Source: Myxococcales bacterium (GTDB lineage Bacteria > Desulfobacterota_B > Binatia > UBA1149 > SPBQ01). Taken from it: a stretch of 11,083 nt of DNA. A program made the position numbers and the translations under genes. This document shows positions 1 through 6,171 of this stretch, one piece after another. The notes beneath the pieces were generated by a model. That model was given only the letters and a program-made list of their open reading frames with translations, was not told where the DNA came from and did not search any database. How positions within the stretch are numbered: the stretch's first letter is position 1; every line of letters starts with the position of its first letter. The DNA is taken from the NCBI GenBank assembly GCA_004525875.1, contig SPBQ01000034.1, forward strand, positions 1 to 11,083, read 5' to 3'.

Positions 1-6
1 GCTGTT

Positions 7-1236
7 TCAATCCCCCTCGCTTTCGATCCCGTACTTCTCGACGTAGAAGCGGAACCGCTCGGCCTCGCGTTCGCGCTCCAGCCCGACGCCCTCCAGCGAA
101 TAGCGATGCGCGCCGTGCGCGCTCTTCGGCTTGGCGCGAGCGTACGCGTCGATTGCCGCGCGCGCCTCTTCGGTAAACTCCCGCCCCATGCGGGCATAAA
201 CGCCGGTGATCGTCGCCACCGGGTCGCGGACAAGATCATCGTAGCGAACGTCGATGATGCGGTCGTCGGGCAGGCGGCCCGAGGTGCGGTCGGCGATCTC
301 TTTCTCGTAGGTCCTAGCGAAGGCGGCGGGCAGGAAGCGAGCGGCCATGCTGAGATCGACGTTCTCGCAGCGCATCCACTTGAGCGTACCGAGCAGGCTC
401 AACGTCGAGGGCAGGACCTTCAGCGGGTCACGATGTGTCCGGACGATGCGCGCGTCGGGGTAGACGTCGAACAGCGCCCCGAGGTGGGGCAGGTGGCTCG
501 GCGCCTTGAGTAGCCAGTGGGCGGGGCCGTCCTTGGACTGCAGCGTCTGCAGGAACTTCTTGTGAAATCGGTAGGCGGGTCGGTGGTCGGCGCTGGCGAG
601 ATAGCCGTCGTAGCTCGGCACGACGTGCTGCCCTCCCCAGTGGTCGGAGAGGAACTCGTGCATCGTGATGAAGATGCACTCGTTGGGAAGGCGCCCCGCG
701 TTGGCGTGCATCGTCTCGTATTCCGGTTGCAGGTCGTGCGCGAAGCGAACGACGCTGTCGCCGATCTCGCTCATGTCGTTGCCGGTGACAGACTCGACGG
801 GATGCTGCATCTCCCACATCAGCGGCGCGCGCACGGCCGGGTCGCACGCCATGAGCTCGTGTAGGATCGAGGTGCCGGTGCGCGGGCTGCCGACGATGAA
901 GACCGGCTCGCACACGTCGGATTCGAGGATGGCCCGCTCGCGCTGCCACAGATCGGTCAGTCGCAGCCGGTTGACGAGCGAGCGGATGATGTCCGTGCGA
1001 ACCAGCAGGCGTCCGACGAGGTGAAGCTCCGATTCCTCGTCGAGCGCGTCCATGAACGTATCGAAGTGGTCGATCCATTCGTCGCCGCCGAAGTCGTGCA
1101 GCTCCGTGGACTCGATCGCGACACGGTACAGATCGTCGGTCTCGAGCGAGACGAGGCTCTCGGCCCCGCCGGCCGACCGGCCGTGCGCGATCAGGCGCTT
1201 GGCCCAGCGGGGGCGCGCGGGCGGTGTCCAGGTCAT
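7..1236 (-). CDS. Sulfotransferase family protein (Sulfotransfer_3-like)
   Basis: Predicted cytosolic sulfotransferase of 409 residues that would move a sulfuryl group from PAPS to an unidentified acceptor. Seen: a 5'-phosphosulfate loop VFIVGSPRTGTS at about residues 112-123; LLKAPSHL at 242-249; a 3'-phosphate-binding motif RIVRTHRDPLKVLPS at 263-277, with the expected Arg and Ser; YDDLVRDP at 332-339; and a C-terminal HRYSLEGVG block followed by a rF..Y tail, all typical of bacterial Sulfotransfer_3 proteins. The start is placed at 1236, where ATG overlaps the upstream TGA as TGATG. A longer frame reaches back to 1389, but the extra 51 residues are Arg/Ser/Pro-rich and lie over the end of the upstream gene, so they are not believed. 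No clear Shine-Dalgarno precedes the ATG, so translation probably depends on coupling to the DUF1214-like gene. No signal peptide is seen. The family call is firm; the substrate is unknown. Confidence 0.9.
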   Translation of the reverse strand: MTWTPPARPRWAKRLIAHGRSAGGAESLVSLETDDLYRVAIESTELHDFGGDEWIDHFDTFMDALDEESELHLVGRLLVRTDIIRSLVNRLRLTDLWQRERAILESDVCEPVFIVGSPRTGTSILHELMACDPAVRAPLMWEMQHPVESVTGNDMSEIGDSVVRFAHDLQPEYETMHANAGRLPNECIFITMHEFLSDHWGGQHVVPSYDGYLASADHRPAYRFHKKFLQTLQSKDGPAHWLLKAPSHLPHLGALFDVYPDARIVRTHRDPLKVLPSTLSLLGTLKWMRCENVDLSMAARFLPAAFARTYEKEIADRTSGRLPDDRIIDVRYDDLVRDPVATITGVYARMGREFTEEARAAIDAYARAKPKSAHGAHRYSLEGVGLEREREAERFRFYVEKYGIESEGD

Positions 1237-1238
1237 CA
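1234..1238 (-). promoter_or_regulatory. Stop/start overlap TGATG (translational coupling)
   Basis: On the minus strand the TGA stop of the DUF1214-like gene (1238-1236) shares its last base with the ATG of the sulfotransferase (1236-1234). No good Shine-Dalgarno lies in the 15 bases before this ATG, so terminating ribosomes probably reinitiate here. This decides the sulfotransferase start against the upstream alternative at 1389. Confidence 0.8.
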
Positions 1239-2438
1239 GAGGAACCGGTTCCAGGCGGCCTCGCGCCGGCGGGCCAGTGCGCGGCGGCGAGCGTCGGTGT
1301 CGACGGTCGGATGATCGCGGGGAAGCGCCGCGCGAACGTCGTCGACGCCGATCAGACTCGCGGTCGGTACGGGATTGCTGCTCGCCCACACCCAGCGATA
1401 GACGAGCATGCCGCGTTGGCGCTGCTCGGTGTCGATCCAGTTGGCCGTACCGGGGTCGCGGTGCGACAGCACGATGCGCACGCGCCCGTCGTTGTCGACG
1501 AACGCCTGGCGGTCGCTGAGGCTCGTCTGTCGCTCGGCGAAATCACCCGACTCGAGCCAGCCGAGCGTGTGGATCGTGAACCCCCAGTACTGCGCATCGG
1601 GCTGTTCGCACTCCAGGAGCAGCGCTTGATCCTCGCCGAGCTCCCAGCAGCAGCTCCCATAGAGAATGTTGTCAGCGCCACCCGGGACGGGTCGGGGGGA
1701 ACTCGCGACGTTCGGCATGGAGCGTTCCCACGCGGCCGACGTGTAGGTGTTCCAGAACGTCGCGGTCTTCTCGACCCACGTGGCCGATCGTTCCAGCGCT
1801 CGCTCTAACGCCGCCGGTTCCAGCGGCGGCGGGGCGAGACCCTCCGCGCCGATACGCTCGATGTGGAAGGGAGGCGCCGCATCGCGCTCCCAGTCGCTCT
1901 GGTAGATCCGGATCGTGAGCATGCGTGCGCTCGCGTGCATCGGGATCCAGCTCGGCACGGGTAGGCTGTCTGCCTGCGCGGGCTTCTCGGCCGCGACGAC
2001 GATCTCGAGACGCCAGTCCGAGCCGACCACGAGCTGATCGAGCGTGTGCTCGCCGTACACGCCGAGCTCGCCGAGCTGCATGTCTCCCTCATGGAGCGAG
2101 ACGATGAGCTGTCGCACCCCGGTCACGGCGGCCCATACCCGATAGGACTGACCGGGATCGATGTTTGCGCGATAGTAGGTGTTGTCCGGGTTCGGGCCGC
2201 CCCACTGCTGGGCGGGCGTTTCGTAGCGGACGAAGCGAGGAAACATCGGATCGCCGGCTTCGATCTCCATCTGCGCGGCGTGGGCTACGAGCCGCGTGAG
2301 CCAGCGAAAGCCCTCGGCACGATCGCGTGGTGCTTGTGGAAACTCCTCGCCGAGGATGCGATCACCGACGGCCTTGAGCCGGTCGCACCATTCGTGCCAG
2401 GCACGACCCGTCGCGATTCCTTCTCCGTCGCTGCTCAT
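1236..2438 (-). CDS. DUF1214-like protein, function unknown
   Basis: A 400-residue protein of unknown function, probably in the DUF1214 family. Seen: a GPNPDNTYYRANIDPGQSYRV block at residues 81-101, a β-rich middle, YWGFTIHTLGWLES at 284-297, then QAFVDNDGRVRIVLSHRDPG at about 311-330, ANWIDT at 332-337 and GMLVYRWVWA at 343-352. This order (an N/DN.YY..id motif, later YW.f.i, then an NW and LvyRw motif) matches what I know of DUF1214 proteins, often annotated beside DUF1254. No signal peptide or membrane segment is evident. The final codons overlap the start of the sulfotransferase by one base, which argues for a shared job or a stable partnership. DUF1214-like genes beside sulfotransferases are familiar to me from mycobacteria and some deltaproteobacterial lineages. 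Only a weak purine stretch (TAGGA) lies upstream of the ATG. The family assignment is moderate and no reaction can be assigned. Confidence 0.75.
   Translation of the reverse strand: MSSDGEGIATGRAWHEWCDRLKAVGDRILGEEFPQAPRDRAEGFRWLTRLVAHAAQMEIEAGDPMFPRFVRYETPAQQWGGPNPDNTYYRANIDPGQSYRVWAAVTGVRQLIVSLHEGDMQLGELGVYGEHTLDQLVVGSDWRLEIVVAAEKPAQADSLPVPSWIPMHASARMLTIRIYQSDWERDAAPPFHIERIGAEGLAPPPLEPAALERALERSATWVEKTATFWNTYTSAAWERSMPNVASSPRPVPGGADNILYGSCCWELGEDQALLLECEQPDAQYWGFTIHTLGWLESGDFAERQTSLSDRQAFVDNDGRVRIVLSHRDPGTANWIDTEQRQRGMLVYRWVWASSNPVPTASLIGVDDVRAALPRDHPTVDTDARRRALARRREAAWNRFL
1241..1252. repeat. 12-base perfect palindrome GGAACCGGTTCC
   Basis: A perfect 12-base palindrome sits in the last sense codons of the DUF1214-like gene, ending four bases before the sulfotransferase ATG. 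It has no loop, so it would need breathing to form an RNA hairpin. It could equally be chance in codons for Asn-Arg-Phe. A regulatory role is only a possibility. Confidence 0.3.
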
Positions 2439-2484
2439 GGGTGTGGCATCCTACGTCGTCGGTAGGGGATGACGGAAGCTGGCG

Positions 2485-3600
2485 CTATGCGAGGCGCGTC
2501 AGAGCCGTGATCAGTGTGTCGACGTCGGAGTCGTTGCTGAATGGACCGAAGCTCACCCGCAGTGTCCCGCCGCGATTGTCGGTGCCGATGGCGCACGCTG
2601 CCATCGGCGCGCAGTGATGGCCGGCCCTCGCCGAGAGGCCGTGACCGTCCTGCAGATAGGCCTCGAGCTCGGCAGGGGAAACCCGCGCATGCGTGATCGA
2701 AACGGCCAGCGTTCGTTCCTCGAGGCGGTCGTGACCGTGAACGGAAACCTCCGGGAGGTCGACGAGTCCCTCGAGCAGGCGCCCGACGCGGCGCCGTCCG
2801 GCAGCGGTGAGCGCTTCGACGCCGCGCTCCGTCACCCAGCGCACGCCGGCGGCCAGGCCGGCGATGGCCGGCAGGCTCGCGCCGCCGACGTCGCAGTAGG
2901 TCGGGAAGTACCAGTCGGTGCAGCTCGCTCCGACACCTGCGCGGATCTCGCAGCTGGCCGTCGATCCCACCAGCTCCACGGCCGGCGCGATGTAGATGCC
3001 GCCGACGCCGAGCGGGCCGAGCATCCCCTTGTGACCGGCGAACGCGAGCATGTCCGCGCCGATGCGCTCCACGTCGACGGGAATGATGCCGGTCGCTTGT
3101 GCCGCGTCGATCAACACCAGCGCACCGTGGGTGTGGGCGAGCTCGGAGATCTCGCCGACGGGCAGGATCTCGCCCGTCACGTTCGCGGCCATGGTCATCG
3201 CGACCAATCGTACGCCGCTCGTGGCAAGGGTCGTTTCGAGGCGTTCGAGACAGATCGGTCCGTCACTTGCGCGCGGCACGGCGTGGTGTCGGACGCCCGC
3301 CGTGCGGACCAGTCGCTCGACCGGACGGATCAGTCCGTGGTGCTCCATCGAGCTCGTTACGATGACGTCGCCCGGCTGCCATTCGAGATCGTCGAACGCT
3401 AGCGCGAGCGCTGCGGTGCAGCCGGTCGTGAACAACAACCGCTCTGGGTGAGCGATGCCGAGGAACGCCGCGACGTTGCGGGTCGCCTCCTCGAGCAGTC
3501 CGGCAGTCGCGGGCGGCGGTTCGGTGAGCACCCGTCCGACCGCCGCGGCGACCTCGGGGGGCTTGGGCCAGGAAGTGCCGGCGTTATTCAGGTAGGTCAC
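2485..3600 (-). CDS. Class-V PLP aminotransferase / cysteine desulfurase-like
   Basis: A 371-residue fold-type I PLP enzyme of the cysteine desulfurase (NifS/SufS/CsdA-like) superfamily, closest by eye to the group annotated 'cysteine desulfurase family protein'. Seen: N-terminal YLNNAGTSWPKPPEV (usual form YLDNAATSWPKP); SMEHHGLIRPV with the stacking His at about 87; AANVTG with Asn 140; DAAQ at 165-168 for the PLP ring; AGHK with the Schiff-base Lys at 191; ARAGHHCAP with the candidate catalytic Cys at 330, followed by AIGT; and GTLRVSFGPF near the end. All key residues are present, so activity is likely: cysteine to alanine with a Cys-bound persulfide, or a related reaction. The start is GTG at 3600, since the conserved motif begins three codons in and no ATG fits. 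It lies one base after the TGA of the lipoprotein gene. No IscU, SufE/U or TusA partner is present, so the sulfur acceptor is unknown. Confidence 0.88.
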   Translation of the reverse strand: MTYLNNAGTSWPKPPEVAAAVGRVLTEPPPATAGLLEEATRNVAAFLGIAHPERLLFTTGCTAALALAFDDLEWQPGDVIVTSSMEHHGLIRPVERLVRTAGVRHHAVPRASDGPICLERLETTLATSGVRLVAMTMAANVTGEILPVGEISELAHTHGALVLIDAAQATGIIPVDVERIGADMLAFAGHKGMLGPLGVGGIYIAPAVELVGSTASCEIRAGVGASCTDWYFPTYCDVGGASLPAIAGLAAGVRWVTERGVEALTAAGRRRVGRLLEGLVDLPEVSVHGHDRLEERTLAVSITHARVSPAELEAYLQDGHGLSARAGHHCAPMAACAIGTDNRGGTLRVSFGPFSNDSDVDTLITALTRLA

Positions 3601-3601
3601 G

Positions 3602-4768
3602 TCAGAACGTTCCGATCTTGCCGCTGCCGGTCATCTCCAGCAGGCGCTCGATTCGTCGCCAGGTCTGGTCAATCTCCTTGCGGGTGAGGCCGAGCTGCAG
3701 CCGGTTGCCGACGAACGTTGCGCCGTTGTCGGGATCGTCGACCTCGATCGGTGTTTGCATGTGCATGACCCCGTCGTCGTCGGTCTCGAGCTGGGCGGCG
3801 ACGAAGAGGAAGTCGAGGTCTTCGCGCTCCAGCGCACGGAGCCGCTCGACCGTCTCGCGTCGAACGGCCGGTACGCGCAGCTTGTGCCAGTTGGGCACGA
3901 AGTAGTTATACACCCACGGGTTGAACGCGATGCCGTTGTCGACGGCGAAGACGTGAGGGTGGTTGTCGTCCTGCGGAACCAGGAAGTTACCCGTGCGCCC
4001 GTCGCGGTGGCCAACGACATAGGTGAACACGTTGAAGTCCGATCGATGGCGCGCGTAGACGGTGTCGGACGCGAAGCGGGCCTCATCGAGTAGTACGCCG
4101 GGCAGCTCCACGTCCTGCAGCCACAGCGCGGTGATCACCAGGACACAGCGCGTGCCGTCGAGCGTCGGGCCGTCGCCTGGATGGTACGGCTCCCAGACGT
4201 CCGTCGGCACGCAGCGCGCGAGCGTCGTCGGGACGACGTACTCCTCGGGCTCGAACAGGATACGCTGGATCATGTACGCGGCGATTTCCTTGCGCGGCGA
4301 GTTGTTGAAGCCGTCGAGGTCGCTCGGGAACTTCTTTGCCTTCAGCCGGCATTCGTGCCCGACCGTCGGTAGGAGGATGTCCATGCGCTCGGCGCCCGTC
4401 GTTCCTCCCCCCGAGCGCCTGGACGCGACGATCTCCATCGGCACGCTGTCGAGAATCTGAAGGGCACGGTAGTCGACGAGCGGACGTACCGGCCAGTTCG
4501 CGAATGCCGGATTGGTCTCGGGCAGCTCGGCGCCTACGATCTCCTCGGCGGCGATCCAGTCGCGGCTCGCCGGTGCACGTTGCGCCAAGGACGCCGGCGA
4601 CGCTGAAGTGCTGTTCGTGACGGTTGTCGCCTCCGTGCCCGTCGTCGTCGCTGCCGCGGCCCGAGGTCGCTCGGGCGAACGGGTCGTGCAGCCGGCCAGG
4701 ACGAAAGGCAGGAATGTGCAGAGGAGTGCCGCGACCCGCGCTGTGGCGAACCGTGGGTGTCCGATCAT
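3602..4768 (-). CDS. Lipoprotein with kinase-like motif layout
   Basis: A predicted exported lipoprotein of 388 residues. The N-terminus has basic residues, a hydrophobic stretch and a lipobox LAGC, with the lipidated Cys at 27. A Thr/Ser/Ala-rich tether follows to about residue 66. The mature domain shows motifs in the order of a kinase-like fold: CRLKAKKF at 140-147 (candidate ATP Lys), RKEIAAYMIQRIL near 159-171 (candidate αC Glu 161), HRDGRTGNFLV at 254-264 (candidate catalytic Asp and metal Asn) and FAVDNGIAF at 274-282 (candidate metal Asp in a DNG triad). The pattern recalls PI3/4-kinase-like, HipA-like or FAM20-like kinases. The family match is my inference from motifs, and it may be a pseudokinase. 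The start is set at 4768 because a GAGGG lies 11 bases upstream and the next residues form a proper signal peptide; an ATG at 4801 would add 11 residues before it. It is the first gene of the minus-strand operon. Confidence 0.7.
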   Translation of the reverse strand: MIGHPRFATARVAALLCTFLPFVLAGCTTRSPERPRAAAATTTGTEATTVTNSTSASPASLAQRAPASRDWIAAEEIVGAELPETNPAFANWPVRPLVDYRALQILDSVPMEIVASRRSGGGTTGAERMDILLPTVGHECRLKAKKFPSDLDGFNNSPRKEIAAYMIQRILFEPEEYVVPTTLARCVPTDVWEPYHPGDGPTLDGTRCVLVITALWLQDVELPGVLLDEARFASDTVYARHRSDFNVFTYVVGHRDGRTGNFLVPQDDNHPHVFAVDNGIAFNPWVYNYFVPNWHKLRVPAVRRETVERLRALEREDLDFLFVAAQLETDDDGVMHMQTPIEVDDPDNGATFVGNRLQLGLTRKEIDQTWRRIERLLEMTGSGKIGTF

Positions 4769-4904
4769 CGTGTTCGTTTCCCTCACGGCGCCCCGTCGCA
4801 CGCGCGGCCGAGCGGTAGAATATCCGTCGTCGCGCTGTGCGGCCAGCCGGCGCGGACCGGCGAGATCGATTGGCGAACGACGCTCGTGCCGGGTATCCGA
4901 TAGG
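4769..4904. promoter_or_regulatory. Divergent intergenic region, presumed promoters for both blocks
   Basis: This 136-base gap separates the first genes of two diverging blocks, so promoters for both are expected here. The only AT-rich island is at about 4816-4823 (TAGAATAT), where TAGAAT is one mismatch from a σ70 -10 box on the plus strand and TATTCT gives a weaker match on the minus strand. No convincing -35 element is visible for either, and no clear operator dyad is seen. The promoter position is therefore inferred from layout and not from motifs. Confidence 0.4.
4780..4784 (-). promoter_or_regulatory. Likely Shine-Dalgarno for the lipoprotein gene
   Basis: GAGGG on the minus strand, 11 bases before ATG at 4768. 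The spacing is slightly long, but it supports this ATG over the one at 4801. Confidence 0.4.
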
Positions 4905-6167
4905 ATGAGGAGAGTGTTGAGGTCCTACGGTGCGTCGAAGCTTCTCGTTCCGAGCGCAGCGAGATGTGCGCTGTTGCTCGCGGCGCTGTTGCTCCTCTGT
5001 GCCGACGCGTCGGTGGCCGAGCCACCGCCGTTCTCACCTCTCACGATCGGCCCGCCTCGCAGTGATACAGCGGTCGACGACTTGATTCGGGAAGGGCTCG
5101 AGCTCACCGCCCGCGGAGACCTCGCGGGGTCTTCCGAGGTATGGGTCCGGTTGCGTGCCGAGCATCCCGATCACCCGGCCGGTCCGATCTTCGAGATCAA
5201 CACGCTTCAGGCGCGCAAGTCTCTCGATTACCAGGATACGCAGTACGACGCGGCGATCGAGGCGAAGGCGACGGAAGCGTTGAAGCTTTCGAAGCGATGG
5301 CTGAGTCGAGCCCCCGACGATGCTCGCGCCCACTTCTACGCCGGTCAGGCGAAGTATCAGTTGATGATGCTGTGGGGGATGCAGGGGAGATACTACCGTG
5401 CCGGCACGACGGGTGAGGAGGCCAGGAAGCATCTGGAGCGCTCCGTCGCGCTCGATCCCACCCTCGTCGATGCGAAGCTTCCGCTCGGTACCTATTATTA
5501 CTGGGCGAGCATCGCCACGAGATTCATTCGCTGGCTCACCTGGCTGTGGTTCATCCCCACCGGTGAGCACAGCCTCGGCCTGAGTTACGTCGATGACGTG
5601 AGCCGCAGGGGAGACTTCTATCGCTTCGATGCGTCCGCAATGCTCGCCCAGTTCTACATGTACTTCGAGAATCAGCCGGAGCGTGCGGTGCCCATTCTCA
5701 CGCGCCTACACGAAGCCTATCCGGAGAACACGTTCCTCGCGTTCGAGATGGTCGAGCTGCGTCTGATCGAGTGCGACTACCCGGGCACGGTGGAGAAGGC
5801 GCTGGAGATGGAGCGGAGCACGGGCGATCAGTTCGGCGACGCGACTCGCCGGAGGATGGCGAAAATCTGGCGGGCGCGGGCCGAGCTTCTCCAGGGCAAC
5901 GCGGACGAGGCGCGAGAGATCCTCGATGCGCTCACGCTGGACTGGCAGGAGCTTGCACCGTGGGGACGCCGCTGGCTGCTGCTCACGAAGGGAAATCTCG
6001 CGGACCTGTCGGGGCGCAGGGAGCAGGCCGTCGCCGACTACAAAGCCGTGATCGAGCTGAAGTCGCGCTGGGAATCCGGCCGTTCGGTGAAGCTGGCCGA
6101 CGGCTATCTCGAAACGCCGTTCCCCGCGTGCGTCGAAGCACACGCATCGTGCGATTGCGGGCCGTAG
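4905..6167 (+). CDS. Exported tetratricopeptide-repeat protein
   Basis: A 420-residue TPR protein. The N-terminus is a Sec signal peptide: basic residues, a Leu/Ala-rich core at about 21-33, and a likely signal peptidase I site after ASVA (residue 38). The mature protein is helical with TPR-like pairs at about 56-90, 140-184, 245-300 and 320-386, including typical phrases such as KHLERSVALDPTLVDAK and GNADEAREILDAL. A hydrophobic block YYYWASIATRFIRWLTWLWF at about 198-217, followed by G.hslGlsyv, is a conserved island in an exported TPR group I recognise from acidobacterial and deltaproteobacterial genomes. TPRs bind proteins, so a scaffold role at the envelope is likely. The reading frame stays open back to 4512, but that part is antisense to the lipoprotein gene and the signal peptide fixes the start near 4905. 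GTG at 4914 or TTG at 4917 are possible nearby starts. It ends four bases before the next gene. The C-terminus is Cys-rich (CDCGP). Confidence 0.85.
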   Translation: MRRVLRSYGASKLLVPSAARCALLLAALLLLCADASVAEPPPFSPLTIGPPRSDTAVDDLIREGLELTARGDLAGSSEVWVRLRAEHPDHPAGPIFEINTLQARKSLDYQDTQYDAAIEAKATEALKLSKRWLSRAPDDARAHFYAGQAKYQLMMLWGMQGRYYRAGTTGEEARKHLERSVALDPTLVDAKLPLGTYYYWASIATRFIRWLTWLWFIPTGEHSLGLSYVDDVSRRGDFYRFDASAMLAQFYMYFENQPERAVPILTRLHEAYPENTFLAFEMVELRLIECDYPGTVEKALEMERSTGDQFGDATRRRMAKIWRARAELLQGNADEAREILDALTLDWQELAPWGRRWLLLTKGNLADLSGRREQAVADYKAVIELKSRWESGRSVKLADGYLETPFPACVEAHASCDCGP

Positions 6168-6171
6168 CCTG

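Noticed and set aside
1237..1389. N-terminal extension of the sulfotransferase by 51 residues
   Set aside because: It is an Arg/Ser/Pro-rich translation lying over the end of the DUF1214-like gene; the TGATG overlap at 1234-1238 gives a better start.
4816..4821. TAGAAT as a definite -10 promoter element
   Set aside because: There is no acceptable -35 partner, and a single near-match is expected by chance; it is kept only as a note in the divergent region.
4512..4904. Upstream extension of the TPR protein reading frame
   Set aside because: It is antisense to the lipoprotein gene and the signal peptide begins only at 4905; high GC keeps such frames open by chance.
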